DNA of 64,000 bases from Cryobacterium arcticum (GTDB taxonomy: Bacteria > Actinomycetota > Actinomycetes > Actinomycetales > Microbacteriaceae). The notes under the pieces were generated by a model, which had not been told where the DNA came from, did no database searches, and saw only the letters and a list, made by a program, of their open reading frames with translations. Where the stretch lies: NCBI RefSeq assembly GCF_001679725.1, contig NZ_CP016282.1, positions 992,001-1,056,000 of the forward strand, in the 5' to 3' direction. Each line of letters begins with the position of its first letter. Position 1 is the stretch's first letter. Shown piece by piece: positions 17,226-25,249 of the stretch. Both the position numbers and the translations under genes were made by a program.

Positions 17226-18480
17226 GGGGGAGGACTCGTTTCAGGTAGGCGTTCTCGAAGCGGCCGGCGGGGTCGACCCGTCGCACGTGGGCGGCGAAGT
17301 CGCCGAGCCGGGGATAGGCGCGGCGCAGCCCGGCCGGGGACATCGTGGAGACCTTGCCCCAGTGCGGCCGGGGTGCGAAAGGCTCCAGGGTGTGTTCGAT
17401 GAGGGGGAGCACGGCCAGGATCTCGGCCGGCAGCGGCTTCCAGGTGAAGTGGATGGCGAGGGAGTCCCTGGCGTAGCTGGGGCTGAGCCAGGCGGTGTCT
17501 GCGGCGACGCTGCGCAGTTCGGAGATGTGCAGCAGGGGCGCGATCCGGTCACCGATCGCCCGCAGCGCGGTGATGGCGGCGACGGCGTGTTCGGCGGGGA
17601 TCAGATATTCGGACTGGATCTCCTCGCCGTGGCTGGGCTGGAACTCGCTGCGGAAGTGCGCGAGGCGCTCGTTCCACGGTCCGGGTTCGCGCAGCTGCTC
17701 GGTGACGCTGTCGGCGGCGACGCCGGGCAGCGGATGCAGCGCCACGGTGGCCTCGGTGGCGCCCAGGGCAGCGAGGTCGAATTCCGGCCCGTCCACATCC
17801 AGCCGGCGCTTGGACCAGACCTGGTGGGTGTTCTCGCCCTGGAACGTGGTGAACACGCTCACGCTGTAGCCGCTGGACATGATGGCCGGCCAGTGCGCCA
17901 GCGCCGCCGCCCAGGACAGCCCCTCGTGCACGTACTGCGAGATCTGGAAGTGCGGCTGCACCCGGAGCGTGACCGCGGTGACGATGCCCACGGCGCCCAG
18001 GCCCACCACGGATGCGGCGAAGTCGGCGTCGTGCTCGCTCACGGTCACGACCTGGCCGTCGGCGCGCACGATCTCGAGGGCCAGCACCGAGGAGGCCAGC
18101 GAGCCGTTGCGCACCCCGGAGCCGTGGGTGCCGGTCTGGATGGCACCGGCCACGGAGATGTGCGGCAGCGACGCGAGGTTCGGCAGCGCGAGGCCCTGCC
18201 CGGCGAGGTAGCGGCCCACCTGGGCGTAGGTGCTGCCGGCGCCGACCCGCACACTCACGGGGACGCCGTCGTCGCCGGACTGCAGCGAGGGCTCACCGGC
18301 CAGCAGATCCAGGGCAACCAGGGTGCCCTCGGTATCGGCGATGGTGGAGAACGAATGCCGCGAGCCCAGTGCCTTCACCGGGCCGGATGCGGCGGCCACG
18401 ATCGCGGATACCTCGGCGGTGCTGGTGGGGTGCCTGATGTCGTCGGTCGAATACTCGACGTTGCCAGCCCAGTTCTTCAT
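17218..18480 (-). CDS. FAD-linked alditol (xylitol/sorbitol) oxidase-like
   Basis: The protein has 420 residues. It resembles Streptomyces alditol oxidase: N-terminal NWAGNVEYSTDDIRHP and ALGSRHSFS, where His42 is the expected site of covalent FAD attachment. The FAD-binding PCMH domain (GAIQTGTHGSG) comes next, then a C-terminal ALO domain ending in HWGKVSTM and RVDPAGRFENAYL. These enzymes oxidise the terminal hydroxyl of alditols to aldoses with release of hydrogen peroxide. An ATG at 18489 (three residues longer) is an equally possible start; neither has a good Shine-Dalgarno sequence. It starts 41-50 nt after the mutY stop and overlaps the epimerase downstream. Confidence 0.85.
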   Translation of the reverse strand: MKNWAGNVEYSTDDIRHPTSTAEVSAIVAAASGPVKALGSRHSFSTIADTEGTLVALDLLAGEPSLQSGDDGVPVSVRVGAGSTYAQVGRYLAGQGLALPNLASLPHISVAGAIQTGTHGSGVRNGSLASSVLALEIVRADGQVVTVSEHDADFAASVVGLGAVGIVTAVTLRVQPHFQISQYVHEGLSWAAALAHWPAIMSSGYSVSVFTTFQGENTHQVWSKRRLDVDGPEFDLAALGATEATVALHPLPGVAADSVTEQLREPGPWNERLAHFRSEFQPSHGEEIQSEYLIPAEHAVAAITALRAIGDRIAPLLHISELRSVAADTAWLSPSYARDSLAIHFTWKPLPAEILAVLPLIEHTLEPFAPRPHWGKVSTMSPAGLRRAYPRLGDFAAHVRRVDPAGRFENAYLKRVLPHD

Positions 18481-18530
18481 CGAAACCATTTCTGTGAGGG
18501 GTGCGCAGGTGTGAGGTGTGCACAGGGGAG

Positions 18531-19463
18531 TCACCCCTGGGAAAGAGCGTACATCCCGGTGTCCACGCACACGGCGAGGCCGTCGGCGAGCAGTCCGGCC
18601 AGGGCGCGGTCGCGCTGCACGGCGTCCGGCCAGAGGCTCTCGATCTCGGCGGCCGTGACAGGGTGGTGGGTTGCCCGCAGCTCCGCCATGATGAGGCCGC
18701 GCACCTGCCGGTCGCTGCCCTCGAACTTCTTCTGCACGGCCTTCTTCGGTCCCGCATACTCCGGGTAGCCGGCGGCGCGCCAGGCGCAGGCATCCCGGAT
18801 CGGGCAGGCCTCGCAGCGGGGGCTGCGGCTGGTGCACACCACGGCGCCCAGCTCCATGATCGCGGCGTTGAAGACCGCGGCGGCCACGGTCTCCTCCGGC
18901 AACAGCTGCGACATGGCCTCCAGGTCACGCCGCCGGCTCGGCGGCGCCGGTTCGGCCTGGCCGGCCACGGCGCGCGCGATCACCCGCCGGGTGTTCGTGT
19001 CGACGACCGGATGGCGATGGCCGTAGGCGAACGCGGCGACGGCTCTGGCGGTGTAGTCGCCGATGCCCGTGAGGGCGAGCAGATCGTCCACGTCGTGTGG
19101 CACCACGCCGCCGTGGCGTTCGGTGATCTCCACGGCTGCGGCGTGCAGCCAGAGCGCTCGACGGGGGTAGCCCAGGCTGGCCCACGCCCGTACGGCCTCG
19201 CCCGGGGGCACGGACGCGAGGTCGCCGGGGGTCGGCCAGCGTTCGAGCCATTCCGCCAGACGCGGGATCACCCGGTTGACCGGGGTCTGCTGCAGCATGA
19301 ACTCGCTCACCAGGGTGCCCCAGGCGCTGAAGCCCGCGCGCCGCCAGGGCAGGTCGCGCGCATTCTCGCCGAACCAGGTGCTGATCTCGGCGGCCAGCCC
19401 GGCGGCAGTCGTTTCGACGGCATCGGCGGCGACGGTGGTGGTGCTTCGGGCTGTGGCGTTCAT
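18531..19463 (-). CDS. mutY: A/G-specific adenine glycosylase
   Basis: This 310-residue base-excision repair enzyme removes adenine mispaired with 8-oxoguanine. The catalytic Glu is in SEFMLQQTPVNRV, the helix-hairpin-helix is ALTGIGDYTARAVAAFAYG and is followed by the catalytic Asp in VVDTNTRRV. The [4Fe-4S] cluster cysteines are spaced C-x6-C-x2-C-x5-C (CTSRSPRCEACPIRDAC). It is short at the C-terminus, with little room for the NUDIX-like 8-oxoG recognition domain, as in other actinobacterial MutY proteins. The ATG at 19463 is preceded by TAGGTT at 7 nt and no Shine-Dalgarno sequence. The -10 box overlaps that of the divergent gene. Confidence 0.94.
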   Translation of the reverse strand: MNATARSTTTVAADAVETTAAGLAAEISTWFGENARDLPWRRAGFSAWGTLVSEFMLQQTPVNRVIPRLAEWLERWPTPGDLASVPPGEAVRAWASLGYPRRALWLHAAAVEITERHGGVVPHDVDDLLALTGIGDYTARAVAAFAYGHRHPVVDTNTRRVIARAVAGQAEPAPPSRRRDLEAMSQLLPEETVAAAVFNAAIMELGAVVCTSRSPRCEACPIRDACAWRAAGYPEYAGPKKAVQKKFEGSDRQVRGLIMAELRATHHPVTAAEIESLWPDAVQRDRALAGLLADGLAVCVDTGMYALSQG

Positions 19464-19489
19464 CCGTTCTAACCTAGGCTCGATTCATG
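19461..19489. promoter_or_regulatory. Superimposed divergent leaderless promoters
   Basis: The 10-mer AACCTAGGCT (19471-19480) contains TAGGCT on the plus strand (19475-19480, 6 nt before the ATG at 19487) and TAGGTT on the minus strand (19476-19471, 7 nt before the mutY ATG at 19463). The two -10 boxes share TA. First bases of the start codons are 24 bp apart, exactly as at 27421/27445. Confidence 0.55.
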
Positions 19490-20089
19490 AAGCTTGTTTC
19501 CACACCGCGCGTCGAGTACCTACGTACCCTCGCGGCCGAGATACTGAACCTGAACGGTCGGGGCCGGGTGATCGTGGCCGTCGACGGCGCCGATGCTGCG
19601 GCCCGAACGGCCTTCGCCGACGACCTGGCCGCGGTGTTCGACGAGGCCGAGACGCCCGCCTTCCGTGCCTCGCTGCCGTATTTCAGGCGGTCACGCCAGG
19701 AGCAGGCCCGGTTCGGCGCCGACACCCCCGAACGGCTCTATCGGCACGGCTATGACTATTCGGCGTTGCGCCGGGTGCTGCTCGAGCCGTTCCGGCTGGG
19801 CGGCAGCACGGCGTTCGTCACCCAGGTGATCGACCCGGAGCGGGACACCTGGATCGAACCGGACTGGACCACGGCCCCGGCCGACGCGATCCTGGTGCTC
19901 GACGGTGAGTTCCTCAACCGCGCCGAGCTGCGGGACGGCTGGAACTACCGGATTCTGCTCGAGAGCGAGACGACCAACGAGGCCGACTACCTCTACCAGA
20001 AGGAGGAACGCCCCAGGCAGTGGGTGTCGGCCGTGATCGACCTGAGCGATCCCGCCCGGCCCGCCCGGGTGTTCAGCGACTCCTGCTGA
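19487..20089 (+). CDS. Uridine-kinase-like protein with degenerate P-loop
   Basis: The protein has 200 residues. It resembles actinobacterial uridine/cytidine kinase-like P-loop proteins overall: VIVAVDG at the first strand, FADDLAAVFDE, the LYRHGYDYSALRRVLLEPF segment and a late ILVLDGEFLNRAEL strand. The Walker A position reads GADAAART (residues 34-41), so both the glycine and the lysine of GxxxxGK[ST] are missing. ATP hydrolysis or transfer is therefore doubtful. The gene ends 17 nt inside the convergent PanE-like gene. It shares a superimposed promoter with mutY. Confidence 0.7.
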   Translation: MKLVSTPRVEYLRTLAAEILNLNGRGRVIVAVDGADAAARTAFADDLAAVFDEAETPAFRASLPYFRRSRQEQARFGADTPERLYRHGYDYSALRRVLLEPFRLGGSTAFVTQVIDPERDTWIEPDWTTAPADAILVLDGEFLNRAELRDGWNYRILLESETTNEADYLYQKEERPRQWVSAVIDLSDPARPARVFSDSC

Positions 20090-21074
20090 ACCGTTCCACC
20101 ACCTCGGTGGCGGTGAGGAACGAGCCCCTCTGTTCCACCTCGTGCACGAGCGCCGTGAGCCGGGTGTTCACCGGTGCCGCGGTCCCCGCCAGGCGGGCCT
20201 CCCGCACGACGACGCCGTTGAGGTGGTCCACCTCGGTGCGTTGGCCGCGCCGCACCGACTGCAGGGTGGAGCCCAGGTTGGGCACTGTGCCCATGCGGGC
20301 GCGCATCATGAGCGGCAGCACCTGACCGGCCCAGACCGGCAACAGGGCGAAGACCCGCAGCCGCCGGTGCCCGAGGGCCTGCATCGAGCCGAACCGGATG
20401 CCGCGGCCCAGGCCCACCCGCACGGCCTCGCGCATGCTCAGGGTCATGATCCGGCGCAGGCCCCGGTGTGCCACGACGCTCTGCACGCTCAGCCCGGTGA
20501 TCGCCGGCAGGGCATTGAGCATGTTCACCACGAGCTTGGTCCACTGGGCGCCGACGAAATTGTCGATCGCCTGGGTGGGCACGGCTTCGGCCAGCACCGC
20601 CTGCCAGTGCCGGGTCGCCTGGTCGGCGGGCCCGCTGCCCCGGCCGAGGTAGGTGGGCGCCGCCGTGGTCACGGTGACCAGGCCCGGCTCGGTGTAGTTC
20701 GCGGCGATGATCGACAGGGCGCCGAAGCACTCGGAACCGGGCAGCAGCCGCCGGGCCGTGTCCACCCCATCGAGGCCGTTCTGGATCACGATGACCGCGG
20801 CCCCGTCGAGCACGGCTGCGTTGTCGCCGATCGCAGCCTCGGCATCCTGCGCCTTGGTGCAGACCAGGGCCAGGTCGGGCGTCTCGGTCAGTCGCTCGAG
20901 CGCCGTCGGATGGGACTGCCCCTTGCCGAAGCCGCCCTCCAGCCGGATGCCGCGCTCCCGGATCGCGGCCAGCCCGGCGCCGCGGGCGGTGACGGTGACA
21001 TCGTGGCCGGCCTGGGCGAGGAGGGTGGCGAAGGTTCCGCCCAGGGCGCCGGCGCCGATCACAGCAATTCGCAT
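20073..21074 (-). CDS. 2-dehydropantoate 2-reductase family protein
   Basis: The protein has 333 residues in the ApbA/PanE fold. The N-terminal Rossmann motif is VIGAGALGG (residues 5-13). The active-site region WTKLVVNMLNALPAITG carries the catalytic Lys and the Asn ladder. The C-terminal domain includes VDHLNGVVVREA, matching the conserved ExD/N-type pocket. The enzyme family reduces ketopantoate with NADPH for pantothenate synthesis, but many paralogues have other 2-oxo-acid substrates and no pan genes are adjacent. TAGGCT lies 6 nt before the ATG, so it is predicted to be leaderless. It is convergent with, and overlaps by 17 nt, the P-loop protein. Confidence 0.85.
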   Translation of the reverse strand: MRIAVIGAGALGGTFATLLAQAGHDVTVTARGAGLAAIRERGIRLEGGFGKGQSHPTALERLTETPDLALVCTKAQDAEAAIGDNAAVLDGAAVIVIQNGLDGVDTARRLLPGSECFGALSIIAANYTEPGLVTVTTAAPTYLGRGSGPADQATRHWQAVLAEAVPTQAIDNFVGAQWTKLVVNMLNALPAITGLSVQSVVAHRGLRRIMTLSMREAVRVGLGRGIRFGSMQALGHRRLRVFALLPVWAGQVLPLMMRARMGTVPNLGSTLQSVRRGQRTEVDHLNGVVVREARLAGTAAPVNTRLTALVHEVEQRGSFLTATEVVERFSRSR

Positions 21075-21086
21075 GAGCTCAGCCTA
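21072..21086 (-). promoter_or_regulatory. Leaderless promoter of the PanE-like gene
   Basis: TAGGCT on the minus strand (21086-21081) is followed by 6 nt and the ATG (21074-21072). No Shine-Dalgarno sequence. Confidence 0.5.
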
Positions 21087-21144
21087 GAAGTTCGCCGGGT
21101 GGGGCGCTCACGTGAGGCGGCTTGTGGGGCGTTCCCACCTCGGT

Positions 21145-21545
21145 GGTCGAGCTTGTCGGACGCTGGTCGAGCTTGCCGAGACCCGGTGAGTGGATCTCGA
21201 AGCGAGTCACGAGGTCTCGACAGGCTCGACCAGCGACGGGGGCGCGACATGCGCGCACGTCACGTGGTCTCGACATGCTCGACCAGCGACGGGGGCGCGA
21301 TATGCGCGCACGTCACGTGGTCTCGACATGCTCGACCAGCGACGGGGGCGCGACATGCGCGCACGTCACGTGGTCTCGACATGCTCGACCGGCGACGGGG
21401 GTGCGACATGCATGCACGTCACTCAGCGGGCTGGTCTGCGGAACGCACCCATTGCGTTGGTCGAGCTTGTCGAGACCCGGTGAGCGGATCTCGAGGCACT
21501 TCACGGGGTCTACTTCTACTGGCTCCGCACAAGTCGACAGGCTCG
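21145..21545. repeat. Repeat array 2: inverted 19-bp core, 53-bp period
   Basis: Inverted cores GGTCTCGACATGCTCGACC and variants start at 21213, 21266, 21319 and 21372, exactly 53 bp apart, with nearly identical GC-rich spacers (agcgacgggggcgcgacatg type). Forward cores flank them at 21145 (incomplete), 21165 and 21459, and a decayed inverted copy lies near 21505-21545. It fills most of the 502-bp gap between the PanE-like gene start and the exporter stop. No gene is present; open frames are repeat translations. Confidence 0.88.
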
Positions 21546-21576
21546 ATCGACGGGATGGGGACGATTGCGGATCGGG

Positions 21577-23049
21577 TCAGCGAAGGGCGGGCGCGCGGCG
21601 GCCGGACGGCAGCGCCAGTGCGATGACCGCCGCGACCGCGAGCACGCCGGCTCCCACCATGATCGCGGGGATCGCCGCATCCACGTACCCGGTCGGTGTC
21701 AGCTCGCCGCCGTTGCCCGTGAACACGGCCGTGAGCACCGCCACGCCCAGGGCCACGCCGATCTCCCGGAAGGTGGAGTTGGTGCCGGAGGCCTTGGCGT
21801 GATCGTGCGGCGCCATGTTGGCCAGCACGGCGGTGGAACTGGGCGCGAAGACCAGACCCATGCCCAGCCCGGCCAGGATGAACGGGCCCACCAGTTCGCC
21901 GTAGGCGACGTCGGCCGACATCGTCGACGCGAGCCAGAACATCGCAGCGGCCAGGAAGACCAGGCCCAGCACGATCGGCAGCCGGGTTCCGGTGCGCGGG
22001 CTGAGCAGCCCGGTCAGCGGAGCCACGACCATGGGCGCGAGCGTCCACGGCATCGTCATCACCCCGGCCTCGAGCGGGCTGTGGCCCTGCACGATCTGCA
22101 GGAACTGGATCAGCACGAAGATCGACCCGAAGATCCCGAAGCTGAAGGTGATGCCCACCAGGTTCGCCACCGAGAAGCTCCGGTCGCGAAACAGCCGAAG
22201 CGGCAGCAGCGGCGCGGACGCCCGCCCCTCCCACCAGACGAAGGCCAGTAGGAGCACCGAGCCGCCGATGAGCCCCGTGAGCACTTCGACGCTGGACCAG
22301 CCGGCCTCGTTGCCGCGCACGATTCCGTAGACGATGCCGAAGACACCCAGGCCGGCGAGCACCAGGCCGACGATGTCGGCGCGCAGCCGGGCGCCGAAGG
22401 TGTTGGGCAGGGCGGCCAGTGCCAGGGGGACCGAGAGCAGGCCGAGCGGCACATTCAGCCAGAAGATCGCCTGCCAGTTCCAGCCCTCCACTACGGCGCC
22501 GCCGATGAGCGGGCCGAGGGCGACACCGAGTCCGGCGATGCCGCCCCAGATGCCGATGGCCGCGGGCCGGAACCTGTCGGCCACCGATCCGACGAGCAGG
22601 GTGAGCGAGAGCGGCATCAGGGCCGCTGCGCCCACCCCCTGAAGCGCCCTGGCAGTGATGAGCAGCCACGGTTCGACGCTCACCGCGCATAGCGCGGACG
22701 CCGCGGTGAACACGGCGATCCCGGCCAGGAACACCGTGCGGCGCCCGAAACGGTCGCCGATGGCGACGGCCATGAGCATGAACGTGGCGAAGCTGAGCGA
22801 GTACGCGTTCACCACCCACTGCAGTTCCTCGATCGTCGCCGAGAGGTCCGCGTTGATCACGGGCAGGGCACTGGTGACCACGAGGTTGTCGAGGGTGGCC
22901 ATGAACATGGGCAGTGACGCGGCGACGACGGCGAGCCACACCGGTACCCGCCGCAGCCGGTTCGTCCGGCTCGAGCCCGGATCAGGCTCGGCGGGGTGGC
23001 GGGCGGCCTCGGCGGACACGATCAGGTCGGCCGGCGGTGGAACAGTCAT
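21577..23049 (-). CDS. MFS exporter, DHA2 (EmrB/QacA) family
   Basis: This 490-residue membrane protein has about 14 hydrophobic segments, the DHA2 architecture. Recognisable motifs are LPMFMATLDNLVVTSALPVI in helix 1 (motif D1), the GDRFGRRTVFLAG loop (motif A) and GIAGLGVALGPLIGG (motif C of antiporters). It is predicted to export drugs or other toxic compounds using the proton gradient. AAGGGG lies about 7 nt upstream of the ATG. It is divergent from a TetR gene with two palindromic sites between them, the classical repressor/exporter arrangement. Confidence 0.9.
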   Translation of the reverse strand: MTVPPPADLIVSAEAARHPAEPDPGSSRTNRLRRVPVWLAVVAASLPMFMATLDNLVVTSALPVINADLSATIEELQWVVNAYSLSFATFMLMAVAIGDRFGRRTVFLAGIAVFTAASALCAVSVEPWLLITARALQGVGAAALMPLSLTLLVGSVADRFRPAAIGIWGGIAGLGVALGPLIGGAVVEGWNWQAIFWLNVPLGLLSVPLALAALPNTFGARLRADIVGLVLAGLGVFGIVYGIVRGNEAGWSSVEVLTGLIGGSVLLLAFVWWEGRASAPLLPLRLFRDRSFSVANLVGITFSFGIFGSIFVLIQFLQIVQGHSPLEAGVMTMPWTLAPMVVAPLTGLLSPRTGTRLPIVLGLVFLAAAMFWLASTMSADVAYGELVGPFILAGLGMGLVFAPSSTAVLANMAPHDHAKASGTNSTFREIGVALGVAVLTAVFTGNGGELTPTGYVDAAIPAIMVGAGVLAVAAVIALALPSGRRAPALR

Positions 23050-23071
23050 GGTCAGACCCCTTCATCGGATG

Positions 23072-23091
23072 TTGTAATCGAATGATTACAA
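23072..23091. promoter_or_regulatory. Palindrome O1, likely TetR operator
   Basis: Perfect 8-bp arms TTGTAATC and GATTACAA are separated by GAAT. It lies 22 bp upstream of the exporter start codon, where bound repressor would block exporter transcription. Confidence 0.7.
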
Positions 23092-23103
23092 GATGTGAGA
23101 TTA

Positions 23104-23121
23104 GTTATCGGCTGATAACCT
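23104..23121. promoter_or_regulatory. Palindrome O2 overlapping the tetR -10 box
   Basis: GTTATC-GGCT-GATAAC (23104-23119) is perfectly palindromic and shares the ATC-N4-GAT core with O1. TAACCT (23116-23121) is the probable tetR -10 box, 7 nt before its GTG. Binding here would give autorepression. Confidence 0.65.
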
Positions 23122-23128
23122 GTCAAGT

Positions 23129-23824
23129 GTGACGACGACATCCGAACCTGAGACATCCGCGACCGGGGCGGCCTCGACAGGGGCAGCGCAGCCCACTGAG
23201 CGCATCCCCGCGGCTGAACGGCGGGAGCAGATCCTGGCCGCCGCCAGTGTGGTGTTCGGCGAGCGGGGATACTCCGGCGCCACCACCGACCAGGTGGCCA
23301 AGGCTGCGGGCATCAGCCAGCCCTATGTGGTGCGGATGTTCGGCACCAAGGAGAACCTCTTCCTGGAGGTCCTGGCCCGGGCCCTCGAGCGCCTGATCAC
23401 CAGCTTTCGGCTGATCATCGCCGAACCCCGCGAACACGGACCCGACGAGGTCGGGGACCTGGCCGCGAGGCTCGGCGCCGCCTATGTGGACCTCATTGAG
23501 GATCGCGGCATCCTGCTCTCGCTCATGCAGGCCTTCATCAGCGGCAACAACCCTGTCGTCGGCGCCAAGGCCAGGGCCGGCTTCCTCGAGATCTACCGGA
23601 TGCTGCGCGACGAGGCGGGCTTCCCGCCCGACACGATCCGGGAGTTCCTGGCCGATGGCATGCTGTTCAACACCCTCCTGGCCATCCGGCTGCCGGACAT
23701 CTTCGACGACGACCCCGCAGCCGAGGAGCTCATGCGGTACGCATTCCGTGGCAAGCTCGACGTTGTGCTCGGCGCCACCGCCGCCGGGAACGCCCTTGAT
23801 TCCAGCCCGAAGGACCGCACGTGA
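23129..23824 (+). CDS. TetR-family repressor of the divergent exporter
   Basis: The protein has 231 residues. The N-terminal helix-turn-helix (about 35-80) reads ERREQILAAASVVFGERGYSGATTDQVAKAAGISQPYVVRMFGTKENLF, a classical TetR domain. The C-terminal ligand domain is variable. The GTG start has TAACCT 7 nt upstream and no Shine-Dalgarno sequence. Its stop overlaps the truB start by 4 nt (GTGA), so a regulator gene is translationally coupled to a core tRNA-modification gene, an unusual junction. It probably represses itself and the divergent exporter through O1 and O2. Confidence 0.9.
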   Translation: MTTTSEPETSATGAASTGAAQPTERIPAAERREQILAAASVVFGERGYSGATTDQVAKAAGISQPYVVRMFGTKENLFLEVLARALERLITSFRLIIAEPREHGPDEVGDLAARLGAAYVDLIEDRGILLSLMQAFISGNNPVVGAKARAGFLEIYRMLRDEAGFPPDTIREFLADGMLFNTLLAIRLPDIFDDDPAAEELMRYAFRGKLDVVLGATAAGNALDSSPKDRT

Positions 23825-24825
23825 ACGCCCCGAGACGCAAGCCTGCCAGCACGACCAGCGGCCTCGTACTGATCGACAAGCCCCAGGGCTGGACCAGCCA
23901 CGATGCCGTCGCCCGCACCCGCCGTTTGGCCGGTACGCGCAAGGTCGGCCACGCCGGCACCCTCGACCCCATGGCCACCGGCCTGCTGATCCTCGGCATC
24001 AACAGCTCCACCCGGCTGCTCACCTACGTGGTCGGGCTCGACAAGGAGTATCTGGCCACCATCCGCCTGGGTGCTGCCACGACCACCGACGACGCCGAGG
24101 GGGAGGAGCTGACGCGGGCCCCCGCCGAGGCCGTTGCCGCCGTGAGCGCGGAATCGATCGCCGACGGCATCGCCGCCCTCACCGGCGCGATCAGCCAGCG
24201 GCCCAGCGCCGTGAGCGCCATCAAGGTTGACGGCAAGCGCGCCTACGCCCGCGTGCGTGCCGGCGAGGACGTGGAGCTGCCCGCCCGACCGGTCACCGTG
24301 AGCGAGTTCGAGCTCGTGTCCAGCACCGCCGCCGACGGTTTCCTCGACCTCGAGGTTCGCGTGGTGTGCTCCTCGGGCACCTACATCCGCGCACTGGCCC
24401 GCGACCTCGGCGACGCCCTGGGCGTGGGTGGTCACCTCACGAGCCTCCGCCGCACGCGCATCGGCCCGTTCGGCATCATGGACGCCGACCCACTCGACGT
24501 GCTCGATGTGGGCCGGGCCCTGATCGGGCCGGCGGATGCGGCGTCCCGCCTCTTCGAGAGGTTCGACCTCGACGCCCAGCAGGCCATCGACCTCGGCCAC
24601 GGCAAGCGCATCGATGCGCCGGCCGGAGCGGGCGATGCCGGCCCGGTCGCGGCTGTGGACCCGGCCGGCCGGCTGATCGGGCTCGTCGAATACCGCGACG
24701 GGCGCGCCAAGTCGATCGTGAACTTCCCGCCGGACGAACAGCCGGCGCCCGCTGCCGAGCCCGCCGCCGACTCGGTGCCCGAGCCCGTCCCCGAGTCGCC
24801 CACAGAATCCGAGGACGCCAAGTGA
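23821..24825 (+). CDS. truB: tRNA pseudouridine(55) synthase
   Basis: The 334-residue enzyme converts U55 of the tRNA T-loop to pseudouridine. SGLVLIDKPQGWTSHDAV is the conserved N-terminus, and GHAGTLDPMATGLL contains the catalytic Asp49. RPSAVSAIKVDGKRAYARVRAGE and CSSGTYIRALARDLGDALG are the other family motifs. After about residue 300 comes an Ala/Pro/Glu-rich tail with no counterpart in E. coli TruB. It overlaps the upstream tetR and the downstream membrane-protein gene by 4 nt each, both as GTGA. Confidence 0.95.
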   Translation: MNAPRRKPASTTSGLVLIDKPQGWTSHDAVARTRRLAGTRKVGHAGTLDPMATGLLILGINSSTRLLTYVVGLDKEYLATIRLGAATTTDDAEGEELTRAPAEAVAAVSAESIADGIAALTGAISQRPSAVSAIKVDGKRAYARVRAGEDVELPARPVTVSEFELVSSTAADGFLDLEVRVVCSSGTYIRALARDLGDALGVGGHLTSLRRTRIGPFGIMDADPLDVLDVGRALIGPADAASRLFERFDLDAQQAIDLGHGKRIDAPAGAGDAGPVAAVDPAGRLIGLVEYRDGRAKSIVNFPPDEQPAPAAEPAADSVPEPVPESPTESEDAK

Positions 24826-25190
24826 TCGACTGGTTCACCTACCTGCAGCTGGCCGTCGCCGTGCTCGCCGGCCTCCTCTGCCTGGGTCTCGGCCTGGCCG
24901 GCCGCAAGCCCACCGACCTGAGCATGGGTGCCACCCTGCTCGTGGAGGTGCTCCTGATCGTGCAGCTCGTGGTGGCCATCGTGGCGCCCTTCACCGGCAA
25001 CGAGGCCACCGGCAGCGTCCTGGAGTTCTACACCTACCTGATCAGCGCCATCCTGCTGCCGCTCGGCGGGGGAGTCTGGGCGCTCATCGAGCGCAGCCGC
25101 TGGAGCACCGTGATCCTGGGCGTGGTGTGCCTGTCGGTGGCGGTCATGCTCTACCGCATGCTGCAGATCTGGACCGTGCAGACCGTCTGA
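24822..25190 (+). CDS. Small membrane protein downstream of truB
   Basis: The protein has 122 residues with four predicted transmembrane segments and very few charged residues; a WALIERSRW motif separates helices 3 and 4. The GTG start overlaps the truB stop codon (GTGA). The same frame is open upstream within truB, but that part is out of frame with the real gene and is not coding. No domain is recognised. Small four-helix proteins at this position between truB and ribF suggest a conserved but undescribed membrane function; this is inference. Confidence 0.72.
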   Translation: MIDWFTYLQLAVAVLAGLLCLGLGLAGRKPTDLSMGATLLVEVLLIVQLVVAIVAPFTGNEATGSVLEFYTYLISAILLPLGGGVWALIERSRWSTVILGVVCLSVAVMLYRMLQIWTVQTV

Positions 25191-25249
25191 ATCACACCGG
25201 CCGCACCCGGCACCGTGCCACCCGAAGATGCTGCGATAATTACTGAGCG

